Shown one piece after another: positions 55,035 to 64,000 of a stretch of DNA of 64,000 nt. This stretch comes from Pseudorasbora parva (lineage: Eukaryota; Chordata; Actinopteri; Cypriniformes; Gobionidae), in the NCBI RefSeq assembly GCF_024679245.1, contig NC_090176.1:18097293-18161292 (forward strand). Reading direction: 5' to 3'. How positions within the stretch are numbered: the first letter of the stretch is position 1; every line of letters starts with the position of its first letter. The notes beneath the pieces are model-generated. The model was not told the DNA's origin. It did no database searches and was given only the letters and a program-made list of their open reading frames with translations. The translations under genes and the position numbers were made by a program.

Positions 55035-55561
55035 TTAAAGGGGAACTATGTAGTATTTTTGAAGTAAAATATCCAAAAACCACTAGGCCGGTGTTATATA
55101 TTTTGTTCAGTTGAGTACCTACAATATCCCAGAAGTTTCCAACTATTTGTAAATTGTGAGAAAATTGCTATTTTAACTAAGGACAGGGACGTTTGAGGTA
55201 CATTACCTAAAAATCATAACCGGAAGAGCGGATCTGTGCAGGCGCCCGGCGAATGTGTCCCGTGCAGTCCCGTGCAGTCATAATAAAAGTCCCAGTATTC
55301 GCGAGGCGGGTATTTGTTTAACAATCGCTCCAGCAGCTGTGCTCAGGTCCACAACACTTGGTCCTGCTCTGCTTTAGACTACAGTAACGTTAATAACCGC
55401 ATGCATGAACGTGATTTCTGCCCGAGTCCTATTTTCCACCGGCTGTGATGAGAAGACCACATCTCCCAAGATGCTGCGCTCACACTTTGCGTCATCAAAC
55501 TACGCCTTTGTTTTGAATAGGCGCCCTCCAGTGGACGGAAAGCTGCATAGTGCACCTTTAA
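55035..55561. mobile_element. Short copy of the 7,483-9,117 TTAA element
   Basis: TTAAAGGGGAACTATGTAG at the left and GCATAGTGCACCTTTAA at the right, flanked by TTAA. It lacks the hAT insertion present in the 7,483 copy. Confidence 0.82.
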
Positions 55562-56520
55562 AACATGGGATATATATATATATATATTTTTTACAATAAT
55601 ATGCTGTGCCTGGATGTGTTCCCTCAACACACTGTCGCTTACAATGAGGCAATTATTTATGTTTGTTTGTTTATTCATTTATTAAAACATTTGCAACAAT
55701 TACTACTGAAAATGTTTACAATTTTTCAATTGAATATAAATAAAGCACTGTCAATATACTGAAGTTGTGGGTTATTTATTTATATGCTATTAATAATAAC
55801 AATAAATAAATTATAATACTAGGTTGTTTATCTAGTAACTAGCAACATTTTGGCCAAATGACCAAACAAATTAGTTATTTTGTAACCCAATTTATTTGGT
55901 AAAACTTACTACCCAATGTATTGGGTTAAAATAACCCAACAATAGGTCGGTGCTATAGTAACCCTCTTCCTTGAGCACTTAATCTTATCAAAAAAACAAA
56001 CAAAAACAAAACAAAAAAAACCCCTCTAAACTCTTCCTCCACTATTTTTCTTCTCTTCTTCCCTTTCTCTGGTTTTTGCTACTCTACAAATCTTGGTATT
56101 TAGGGCACTTTTTGCATTTCTTTGCATCTTTTTGAGTTGTAAGTCGCTTTGGATAGAAGCGTCTGCTAAATGCATAAATGTTAATGTAAATCTAACCCAC
56201 CTTTTGTATTGTCTGTTGGGTAATTTTTAACCCAACTTTTTTTAAGTGAGTACATTTAATAAGATTAGAAAACATTGCTCTTATAATGGTATAAATGCAC
56301 CTGGACATTAATTTAAAGGGAAAAATGTCCTGCAATGGGGAAATTATTATTGGAATGTGTGTTGTTGATCAGAATGTGCTCCTAAATTTTTCACTGTGCT
56401 ATACACACTGTGATATAGACAGAAAGGTCTCACCTAATTGGAATAAATGAATTGAATAGACTGCACTGCAAACTGCTGCAAGTAAAGATAAAGACTTGAT
56501 GGATTACCGGCGGAATTTTA
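55562..56520. other. Non-coding, repeat-like
   Basis: It has scattered 'ttgggttaaaataacccaa' inverted words near 55,890-55,940 and 56,200-56,240. No gene. Confidence 0.45.
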
Positions 56521-56525
56521 TCAAC

Positions 56526-56527
<2 letters not shown>

Positions 56528-56613
<86 letters not shown>
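56528..56613 (+). repeat. (CT)n microsatellite
   Basis: About 86 bases of CT immediately before the LINE 5' region. Confidence 0.95.
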
Positions 56614-56617
<4 letters not shown>

Positions 56618-57239
56618 ATGCTGGGAGTGTTTGGGTGCGTGTGAGAGTTCTCACGAGGGGAGGGTGAACGTGTGCTTTGGTTCAAACTTTTCTAAAAACG
56701 TCTCTTTCAATTTCCTGATTTCCTGATTAAAACTTAATTTAGTAGTGATAAGAGTACTTTCAGGATCTGTTGGGGAGCCGGATGGCGTCTCTTACGCCAC
56801 CTGTTTCCCTCCGCCATGGAGTCAGGTGTGTGACGGCGAACGGTGTGAATGTGGAGGAAGTGTTACTTGCAAACATTTCATCTGCTTCGCGAATGAATAA
56901 AGCGGTAGTTGTATTTGTAAAAGAAGAGAACCAAGTGAATCGTCTTATAAGCAACGGGATAGTGGTAAGTGGAGATTTTATTACTGTTTTGCCGCTGGTT
57001 GCTCCGACTATTAAAGTCACCGTTTCAAATGTGCCGCCTTTTATCCAGAGTAATGAAATAGAATGAGAGCTTTTGCGTTATGGTAAGTTAGCTAGCGCCA
57101 TTAAAACCGTTCCTCTTGGATGTAGAAATGAAGCGCTGAAACATGTAATGTCGTTTAGAAGACAGGTTTTTATGTTCCTAAATGAACAAGAGCTAGATGT
57201 GTCGTTTAGAGTTTGGCATGAAGGAAGAGCGTACACGGT

Positions 57240-57672
57240 TGTCACGGTTCATGGATTCCCTGTCTCACTCTTGGGTGCGTGTTGAATGTAGGTGAGGGCG
57301 GAGCCTGGGATTGGCTCATCACGCACCTGTGGCTGATCACCTGCACCAGCTGCAACTCATCACCTTCACCCTATTTAGTCTCTCTGTTTCTCTCTTGTCT
57401 TTGTCAGAGCGTTGTTGGATGTTTCCCCTTGTGTCTCTGTGTTGGTTATCGTTTCCCCCTTCCGTGAAACGCTGGATCCCTTCCCGGATTACCTCTACCG
57501 ATCTCCCGAGTCACAGCTGCTCACAGCCTGCCCGTGTCACCAACAGAGCCTCTCTCACTGCTCCGTCTTACCCGGACTTCTTCAGTGTTCTGAGTTTTGA
57601 CTTCTGTGACACTATCTGTCTTATTAAACTGAGTTACTTGCAATTGAATCCTGCCTCTGTGAATCCGTTACA
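57240..57672 (+). repeat. 5' LTR
   Basis: TGTCACGG...CGTTACA. TATTTAG at 57,372-57,378 lies about 25-30 bases before the probable transcript start (gtcagagcgtt, 57,403). ATTAAA near 57,625 is a candidate polyadenylation signal. Confidence 0.93.
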
Positions 57673-57673
57673 G

Positions 57674-57684
57674 AACGCTCTGAC
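57674..57684 (+). promoter_or_regulatory. Self-complementary primer-binding site
   Basis: AACGCTCTGAC follows the 5' LTR by one base. It is the exact reverse complement of GTCAGAGCGTT at 57,403-57,413, where the transcript should begin. This is the hallmark of the self-primed Tf1/sushi group, in which no tRNA primer is used. The gag-pol start follows five bases later. Confidence 0.75.
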
Positions 57685-57689
57685 CAACC

Positions 57690-60600
57690 ATGGATTCAGC
57701 GAGTATCAACGCCCTACTGACCAGCAGCAACGAGAGACTGGACCAGCAGGAGGCGAACTTAACTGCCACAGGACAGGCAGTACACACTTTGGTGGCACGG
57801 GTGGCCGAGCTGACCCAACAGATGCAACAACTCGTCGGTCCCACTGTGCCCGACCCACCGCCGACCCCCCACACACCATCCGCATCGCGGCAACTGGAAC
57901 CACGTCTGCCTACCCCTGAGAGTTATGCCGGTGAGAGCAATTATTGCAGAGCCTTCCTTACCAAGTGTTCCTTGTTTTTCGCTCTTCAACCGCAGACTTT
58001 CAACACGGAGAGATCCAAGGTGGCATTCGTCCTCACCCTGCTCTCCGGACGAGCCGCACTTTGGGGAACGGCGGTGTGGGAAAATCAACATCCTTGCAGC
58101 TCCTCGTTCCAGACGCTGGCGGCGGAGATGAGAAGGGTGTTTGACCGAGCGGTAACCGGAAGAGAAGCGGCACGTCAACTCGCAGAGCTCCGTCAAGGTA
58201 ACCGCTCGGTCTCGGATTATTCCATCGAGTTCCGCACCCTGGCCGCCGAGTGCAAGTGGAACGAGGAGGCACAGTGGGACATGTTCCTGCATGGGCTGGC
58301 TGACCGCATCCAGAAAGAGATTTTCATGATCGACCTTCCGGAGAAGATTGACGGACTGATCGAACTGGCGTTGAGGGTGGACGCTCGTCTGAGTCGGCTG
58401 AGATCCAGGATGGAGTTTCAGCACAAGAGTGTCGAATGCCCTCAGGCCAACGCTGCGGATGCGGTCAGCTACACCTTCGACCCGGAGCCCATGCAGGTGG
58501 GTCGAGCTCGGCTCTCCCGGGAGGAGAGAGCGAGACGGAGATCCCGTGGTCTTTGCCTCTACTGCGGCGGGACCGGACACCTGCTAGACTCCTGCCCGGT
58601 AAGAGGACCACGCCCGGCGGTAAGGAGAAGGCTACTGTCGGGCGGGTTCTCCGTGGAAAAGACCTCATCCTCCACTCTCCTTCCGGTGAGATTGCTGTGG
58701 GCAGCCCAGGAATTTTCCAGCCCAGCACTCCTCGACTCGGGAGCGGAGGGTAACTTTCTTGACTCTGCCCTTGCACACAAACTCAAAATACCCACCATTG
58801 CACTTAAGAACACCATCTCTGTCAACGCACTCAACGGACAAGTTCTCCCTGACATTTCATTCACCACTGAACCACTTACACTGATCACGTCTGGCAACCA
58901 CACTGAACTCATTTCATTTTTTATCCTGGACTCCCCTTTGGCTCCCATTGTCCTCGGTCACCCTTGGCTGGAGTTACATAACCCAAGGGTTGACTGGGGA
59001 CAAAACTCTGTGTCTGCGTGGAGTGATAAGTGTTATGAGTCTTGTTTGGTGTCTGCTTGTTCGTCTGTGTCTCGTTCTGTTTTTCAGAGTGAGACGGTGA
59101 ATCTATCTAACGTGCCTCCGGAGTACCTCGACCTGAAGGAAGTGTTCAGTAAGTCCCGAGCTGCTTCTCTTCCTCCGCATCGTCCCTATGACTGTGCTAT
59201 AGATTTACTCCCAGGTAAGTCTCCGCCTAAGGGCAAACTATACTCTCTTTCTATTCCAGAGAGGGAGGCCATGGAGAAATATATTTCTGATTCTCTAGCC
59301 TCCAAATTCATCCGCCCTTCCTCTTCTCCAGCGGGGGCGGGGTTCTTCTTCGTGGGGAAGAAGGATGGTTCTCTGCGACCTTGCATTGATTACCGAGGGC
59401 TGAATAACATCACGGTAAAGAATACCTATCCTTTGCTGTTGATGTCTTCAGCTTTCGAGAGGTTACAGGGAGCATCCGTCTTCACGAAGTTGGACTTACG
59501 TAACGCTTATCATTTGGTTCGCATCAGGGAGGGGGATGAATGGAAAACCGCATTTAACACCCCCAGGGGGCATTTTGAATATTTGGTCATGCCTTTCGGC
59601 CTTTCCAACTCCCCAGCGGTTTTCCAGGCACTCGTCAATGATGTGTTGAGAGACATGGTCGACCAATTCATATATGTCTACCTGGATGACATTTTGATTT
59701 TTTCTTCGTCTCTCCAGGAACATGTTCGACACGTCAGACGAGTGCTTCAGAGGTTGCTAGAGAATGGGCTTTTTGTCAAGGCGGAGAAATGCGCTTTTCA
59801 TGCACAGTCTGTTCCTTTTTTAGGGTACATCGTGTCATCGGAGGGAATGCGCATGGATCCCGACAAGGTTAAGGCTGTGATGGATTGGCCAAGTCCAGAT
59901 TCCCGTAAGGCCCTACAGAGGTTTCTGGGGTTCGCCAATTTCTATCGGCGTTTTATTCGCAATTTCAGCCAACTAGCCGCACCTCTGACTGCCTTGACCT
60001 CTCCCCGAACGACGTTCAGGTGGTCCGATACAGCCGAGGCTGTATTCGCCAAACTGAAAAGCCGCTTTGTTTCGGCTCCCATCTTAGTCGCCCCTGATTC
60101 CACACGTCAGTTCGTGGTAGAGGTCGACGCGTCAGAGGTGGGGGTAGGAGCGGTTCTTTCACAGCGCTCTCCCTCAGATGACAAGATGCACCCGTGCGCG
60201 TTTTTCTCCCATCGTCTTTCTCCTGCCGAACGCAATTATGACATTGGTAACAGAGAGTTGTTGGCCGTCAAGTTAGCGTTGGAGGAGTGGCGTCATTGGC
60301 TTGAAGGGTCGGGGGTACCTTTTATTGTATGGACGGATCATAAGAACCTTGAATATATTAGATCTGCTAAAAGACTCAACTCCAGGCAGGCTCGGTGGGC
60401 ACTTTTTTTCGGACGTTTTGACTTTGTTCTCTCGTACCGCCCCGGGTCTAAAAACATCAAACCCGACTCTTTATCTCGTATTTTTGATGCTTCCGAACGC
60501 CCGGTTACTCCCGAGTGTATTTTGCCAGAGAAGATAGTTATCTCTACACTCACATGGGAGATCGAATCGAAGGTCAAAGTGGCCTTAGAAGGGGTAACGC

Positions 60601-61940
60601 CCCCGCCCGGCGGCCCACCGAGTTGTTTGTTCGTTCCGGAGGGGTTAAGATCCGAGGTCCTCAAATGGGGTCACTGCTCCAACATTGCTTGTCATCCAGG
60701 GGTAAACCGCACTTGCAGTTTAGTAAAGCAACGATTTTGGTGGCCACTTATGGCTCGCGACATTCGCAGTTTTGTTTTGGCTTGCTCGGTCTGTGCGGTT
60801 GGTAAGACATCTAACCAACCTCCCCATGGGTTACTTCAGCCGTTGTCTGTTCCTTCGAGACCCTGGTCCCACATCGCTCTAGATTTTGTTACCGCCCTCC
60901 CGCCCTCCCAGGGCAAGACGGTCGTTTTGACCGTCGTGGACCGATTCTCGAAGGCAGCACATTTCATTCCCTTGCCCAAATTACCCTCAGCCAAGGAGAC
61001 AGCGGTATCTGTAGTAGACCACGTCTTTCGGTTACATGGCCTCCCGATGGACGTGGTCTCTGACAGAGGTTCCCAATTTGTGTCCAAATTTTGGCAGGAG
61101 TTTTGTAAATTACTAGGAGCCACGGTTAGTCTGTCTTCGGGTTATCACCCCCAAAGCAACGGTCAGACCGAGAGAGCCAATCAGGATCTGGAAAGAGTGT
61201 TGCGATGTTTGGTATCCAAGAATCCTTCATCCTGGAGCCAGCAACTCTCTATGGTTGAGTACGCTCATAACTCGTTACCAGTGTCATCTACGGGCCTTTC
61301 GCCATTTGAGTGTAGTGTAGGTTACCAGCCACCTATTTTTCCTAGTCTGGATTCCGAGGTCGCGGTCCCCTCTGTTCACGCCTTTATCCAGAGGTGTCAT
61401 CGCACATGGACCAGAGCCCGTGAGACTCTGCTCCAGGTGGGAGCGCGCACCAAGGCTAAAGCCGATCGCCACCGGTCTAAGCCTCCCGTTTACGTCGTGG
61501 GTCAAAAAGTGTGGCTTTCTACCAAGAACATTCCTCTCCGCTCCGTATCTAATAAACTTGCTCCCAAATTTATCGGCCCGTTCACTGTCACCAAGATCAT
61601 TAGTCCGGTGACAGTCCGCCTCAAACTCCCTCCGGCGTACAGGAGGATTCATCCCGCCTTCCATGTATCCAAAATCAAGCCTGTTTTTCACTCCCACCTT
61701 AATCCGCCAGTCCCGGTTCCCCCACCGCCGCGACTCGTAGATGGGGAACCAACGTATTCGGTTAATCGCATTCTGGATTCTAGACGGAGGGGACGCGGTT
61801 TCCAGTACTTGGTGGACTGGGAAGGTTACGGTCCGGAGGAGAGAAGTTGGGTTCCTGCTAGGGACATTCTGGATCACTCCCTTATTGATGATTACAATCA
61901 ACAGGTAAGGTCGGCTGGGAGCGTCAGGGGACGCTCCTAG
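57690..61940 (+). CDS. Gag-Pol polyprotein with C-terminal chromodomain (1,416 aa)
   Basis: This is a single open frame with no stop or shift, starting at an ATG in good context (accatgg). In order it shows: gag with a coiled-coil-like N-terminus; a CCHC knuckle [14 protein letters not shown] (about residue 289); an aspartic protease active site [10 protein letters not shown] (about 348); RT with [11 protein letters not shown] (about 600) and [10 protein letters not shown] (about 665); RNase H beginning [14 protein letters not shown] (about 811); an integrase zinc finger (H about 993, C-x-x-C in CSVCAV); the integrase core D, D, E (about 1,064, 1,122, 1,160; [10 protein letters not shown]); and a chromodomain (about 1,350-1,404; [15 protein letters not shown]). 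It would direct reverse transcription and chromatin-targeted insertion. Gag and Pol share one frame, as in Tf1 and sushi elements. Confidence 0.96.
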   Translation: MDSASINALLTSSNERLDQQEANLTATGQAVHTLVARVAELTQQMQQLVGPTVPDPPPTPHTPSASRQLEPRLPTPESYAGESNYCRAFLTKCSLFFALQPQTFNTERSKVAFVLTLLSGRAALWGTAVWENQHPCSSSFQTLAAEMRRVFDRAVTGREAARQLAELRQGNRSVSDYSIEFRTLAAECKWNEEAQWDMFLHGLADRIQKEIFMIDLPEKIDGLIELALRVDARLSRLRSRMEFQHKSVECPQANAADAVSYTFDPEPMQVGRARLSREERARRRSRGLCLYCGGTGHLLDSCPVRGPRPAVRRRLLSGGFSVEKTSSSTLLPVRLLWAAQEFSSPALLDSGAEGNFLDSALAHKLKIPTIALKNTISVNALNGQVLPDISFTTEPLTLITSGNHTELISFFILDSPLAPIVLGHPWLELHNPRVDWGQNSVSAWSDKCYESCLVSACSSVSRSVFQSETVNLSNVPPEYLDLKEVFSKSRAASLPPHRPYDCAIDLLPGKSPPKGKLYSLSIPEREAMEKYISDSLASKFIRPSSSPAGAGFFFVGKKDGSLRPCIDYRGLNNITVKNTYPLLLMSSAFERLQGASVFTKLDLRNAYHLVRIREGDEWKTAFNTPRGHFEYLVMPFGLSNSPAVFQALVNDVLRDMVDQFIYVYLDDILIFSSSLQEHVRHVRRVLQRLLENGLFVKAEKCAFHAQSVPFLGYIVSSEGMRMDPDKVKAVMDWPSPDSRKALQRFLGFANFYRRFIRNFSQLAAPLTALTSPRTTFRWSDTAEAVFAKLKSRFVSAPILVAPDSTRQFVVEVDASEVGVGAVLSQRSPSDDKMHPCAFFSHRLSPAERNYDIGNRELLAVKLALEEWRHWLEGSGVPFIVWTDHKNLEYIRSAKRLNSRQARWALFFGRFDFVLSYRPGSKNIKPDSLSRIFDASERPVTPECILPEKIVISTLTWEIESKVKVALEGVTPPPGGPPSCLFVPEGLRSEVLKWGHCSNIACHPGVNRTCSLVKQRFWWPLMARDIRSFVLACSVCAVGKTSNQPPHGLLQPLSVPSRPWSHIALDFVTALPPSQGKTVVLTVVDRFSKAAHFIPLPKLPSAKETAVSVVDHVFRLHGLPMDVVSDRGSQFVSKFWQEFCKLLGATVSLSSGYHPQSNGQTERANQDLERVLRCLVSKNPSSWSQQLSMVEYAHNSLPVSSTGLSPFECSVGYQPPIFPSLDSEVAVPSVHAFIQRCHRTWTRARETLLQVGARTKAKADRHRSKPPVYVVGQKVWLSTKNIPLRSVSNKLAPKFIGPFTVTKIISPVTVRLKLPPAYRRIHPAFHVSKIKPVFHSHLNPPVPVPPPPRLVDGEPTYSVNRILDSRRRGRGFQYLVDWEGYGPEERSWVPARDILDHSLIDDYNQQVRSAGSVRGRS

Positions 61941-61952
61941 GGGGAGGGGTAC

Positions 61953-62385
61953 TGTCACGGTTCATGGATTCCCTGTCTCACTCTTGGGTGCGTGTTGAAT
62001 GTAGGTGAGGGCGGAGCCTGGGATTGGCTCATCACGCACCTGTGGCTGATCACCTGCACCAGCTGCAACTCATCACCTTCACCCTATTTAGTCTCTCTGT
62101 TTCTCTCTTGTCTTTGTCAGAGCGTTGTTGGATGTTTCCCCTTGTGTCTCTGTGTTGGTTATCGTTTCCCCCTTCCGTGAAACGCTGGATCCCTTCCCGG
62201 ATTACCTCTACCGATCTCCCGAGTCACAGCTGCTCACAGCCTGCCCGTGTCACCAACAGAGCCTCTCTCACTGCTCCGTCTTACCCGGACTTCTTCAGTG
62301 TTCTGAGTTTTGACTTCTGTGACACTATCTGTCTTATTAAACTGAGTTACTTGCAATTGAATCCTGCCTCTGTGAATCCGTTACA
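61953..62385 (+). repeat. 3' LTR
   Basis: Same length and, by eye, same sequence as the 5' LTR. It follows the polypurine tract at about 61,939-61,950. Confidence 0.93.
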
Positions 62386-62685
62386 GAGGTTTACGCAAAT
62401 ACTGGGAATATGAAGTGTTTTGAGTGCGGGGATGTAGGCCATAAACGTTTAGCATGTCCACATAAAGTTCAAGTTCAAGCTGCAGTAGAAGACGCCATAC
62501 AAACTGTTGAAGTTGATCCTGTGGATGATCCTAAAAACGCGCAGTCTGTAGATGTAGAAGAGAATGAGCCTCAGGGAGCTGAGGAAGTTGTAGAGGAAAA
62601 TGAAACCCAGGGAGCTGAGGAAGCTGTTGAATTAAATGAAGAAAATGACAACCAGATTGAGGAAAGTGTGCACTCTAAAAACTAA

Positions 62686-64000
62686 TACTATGATTTACTC
62701 AATTTTTTTGGTGAAACATTTTTACACTAAAAAAATGGAGTAAATTTTAAAGCAGTGAAATCAATTATAGACATCATAAGAACTAAGTAAATGTAAGTAA
62801 AAAAATTAAGTAGATCTGAGTAACTGCATTTGTTACATTAACAAATTCAATTGAGTAGAAAAAATTGGGTAAAAAGCATTTAAAAACCAATATTTATGAC
62901 TAATATGAACTGTTTTTATTTATGAGTATTACTAACTTGTATAGTATAACTTTAATTCCCTCTAAACCTTTGTAAAATACTCCACAGTCCACACAAACAC
63001 ACTTATACATGACATGAGCTTTATTGTTGACGAGTAATGTTACAGCAAAAACGTTACAGCATATATTACTGTTTTGACATGTAAGTTAAAGAATAACAGT
63101 TATTTTACAACATTTAAACTCATGTAACAAACATTTTAGAAGTAAAAATTAAACATTTAAAAGTAATTCAAGTGTAATCAACCGGTCTGTTATCTCATTT
63201 CCACCGTATCAGCGCTGTTTCTCGAGCCTGAGATGGACTAACGTCTGCGGGTGGACTTTGAACTTGAGACCGCTGTCCTGCATTTCATTCGTAGCTGAAA
63301 GATGCTGCGAGGCGCCAGACTCCATAACCTGACAATAAACAAACAGTGCCCAGTTTTAATAAGATTGTATCATCCAAATTCATTATATTCATTATCTTTA
63401 CGAATAAATTTGTGTGTTTTGAGCAACACAGCAGGCGTTTCAAAGACCAACGCCACACGTTAACTTAAGGTGACTCGCACTGTCCCTGTATGCTGTTTTG
63501 AATTAAATAAAATGCCTTTTAGCACAGTAATGATTATATAGATAAAACAAAACATACAAACCTGAATTTCACAGAGGAAATGGCCCAATTCTGCGACGCT
63601 GAGAAGAAGAAACTGCTCTGGTGACTGAGGAGAATTCAAATATCCGCACGCACTCAACCGTCGAGCTGTCGTCACGTCAGAGGGTGGGGGAGGGGTGCAT
63701 TGTTTTAATCGAGTAAACTTACTCAATTTCTTCAGTGTGTGTTAAATATTAATAATCTTGATTTTAATTAAGTAATATTTGTGGTTCTTGAAATAGATCG
63801 GTTTAATTCTCCATTCTCAAATATTTTGAAATAAATTTCACAAATGTATTAAGTATATTTAAAATAAATAATTGGTTATTTGAATACTAAATTATTTTAG
63901 TGAAAAAAACTTAAATATAACTTTAAATTTTAGACAAAATTAACTGTTCGATTTTTAGTCAATTATTTTGGTATGTTTAACTAAAACCATCAAGTAAATG
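62686..64000. other. Non-coding to the end of the window
   Basis: AT-rich with 'actcaattt' and 'gagtaaa' words repeated in both orientations near 62,695-62,760 and 63,710-63,735. This may mark the ends of another non-autonomous element that I could not delimit. No gene. Confidence 0.4.

Larger units (their letters stand above)
51223..55038 (+). pseudogene. Degraded exons of an uncharacterised fish gene family, split by a hAT element
   Basis: An exon-like block at 51,223-51,330 follows a good acceptor (tccctcttccag) and encodes EEIDQQSFLLLDDTT with a following frameshift; this resembles the end of a SAM domain. A second block begins at 51,523 after ttctatttaaag: VGTNIIEYLEEEEQRRPF and SQAFIIVGGVALEQDNLL. 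It runs into a frameshift and TAG near 51,697. The frame resumes at 54,877 (PASAVWQFLQHSVYSVPG) after the 3.15-kb hAT insertion and stops at 55,038. I recall similar proteins from other fish but cannot name a function. Confidence 0.6.
57240..62385 (+). mobile_element. Full-length chromodomain Ty3/gypsy retrotransposon with identical LTRs
   Basis: Two 433-base LTRs (57,240-57,672 and 61,953-62,385) show no difference by inspection, so insertion is recent. The internal region carries one uninterrupted gag-pol. A polypurine tract (agggggaggggt) precedes the 3' LTR. The flanks are not a perfect duplication: ACGGT at the left and GAGGT at the right. Confidence 0.95.
56779..62685 (+). pseudogene. 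Tx1-like LINE ORF1, split by a gypsy element
   Basis: The first half (56,779-57,239) reads MASLTPPVSLRHGVRCVTAN, then VTVSNVPPFIQ and ALKHVMSFRRQVFMFLN, an RRM-like region of Tx1/L1-clade ORF1 proteins in fish. A TGA at 57,064-57,066 interrupts it in frame. The second half resumes after 62,385 and holds a CCHC knuckle, CFECGDVGHKRLAC, then an acidic Glu/Val-rich tail to 62,685. The reading frame is continuous across the gypsy insertion. No ORF2 follows within the window. Confidence 0.75.

Noticed and set aside
57759..58580. A 273-residue minus-strand frame
   Set aside because: Antisense shadow of gag in the intact gypsy element.
61284..61958. A 224-residue minus-strand frame
   Set aside because: Antisense shadow of the integrase-chromodomain region.
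62690..63735. Possible further MITE delimited by 'actcaattt' words
   Set aside because: Termini and target duplication could not be matched convincingly.
1..64000. tRNA and rRNA genes
   Set aside because: No cloverleaf with intact A and B boxes and no rRNA core sequence was noticed on either strand; a tRNAscan run would be decisive.

Overview
This window looks like chromosome sequence from a teleost fish, most likely a cyprinid. It is AT-rich, its vertebrate-type genes have GT-AG introns, and it is crowded with transposon families typical of cyprinid genomes: TTAA-flanked short elements, hAT elements, Tc1, Tx1/L1-type LINEs, Ty3/gypsy and DIRS-order tyrosine-recombinase elements. Nothing bacterial is present. 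No species was assigned.

Host genes. Two tandem minus-strand genes encode BTLA-like inhibitory immune receptors. One runs 36,766->25,899 and the other 11,418->9,319. Each can be assembled into six exons in consistent phase: signal peptide, one Ig domain, a short stem, a transmembrane exon, a basic juxtamembrane exon and a tail exon. The Ig exons are near-identical, but the tails differ. The upstream gene has a canonical ITIM plus ITSM-like tail. The downstream gene has an unrelated tail with one ITIM-like motif. On the plus strand, 37,967-39,732 holds the 5' part of a multi-exon integrase-domain gene with a promoter-proximal first exon. It is broken by a hAT MITE and a frameshift and is not continued past its fourth exon. 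At 51,223-55,038 lies a degraded gene of a fish family that I recognise only loosely (possibly SAM-domain related); it is interrupted by a hAT element.

Layout. 1-2,986: a long LTR fragment, then a decayed gypsy RT-RNase H region and its 3' LTR. 3-9.2 kb: nested non-autonomous DNA transposons. 9.3-11.6 kb: BTLA-like gene 1 and its promoter. 12-17 kb: two MITEs, then a LINE ORF2 3' end carrying a solo LTR (ATAG duplication) and a Tc1 transposon (TA duplication). 17-25.9 kb: a 1.6-kb fold-back element, a DIRS gag scrap and further MITEs. 25.9-36.8 kb: BTLA-like gene 2, whose 8.2-kb last intron is full of repeats. 38-40 kb: the integrase gene. 40.7-48.0 kb: a 7.3-kb tyrosine-recombinase element. 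48-55 kb: nested hAT elements. 55-64 kb: a LINE ORF1 split by a young, full-length chromodomain gypsy with identical LTRs and a 1,416-aa open gag-pol.

The most unusual object is the 40,702-48,012 element. Read on the minus strand it has split direct repeats in the order A1-body-B1-A2-B2, as in PAT/Ngaro retroelements, but I find no reverse transcriptase. It carries a gag-like/SAP-like ORF and a tyrosine recombinase with two lesions. Both sides of the coding region are made of about 66-bp tandem units, each holding two small hairpins.
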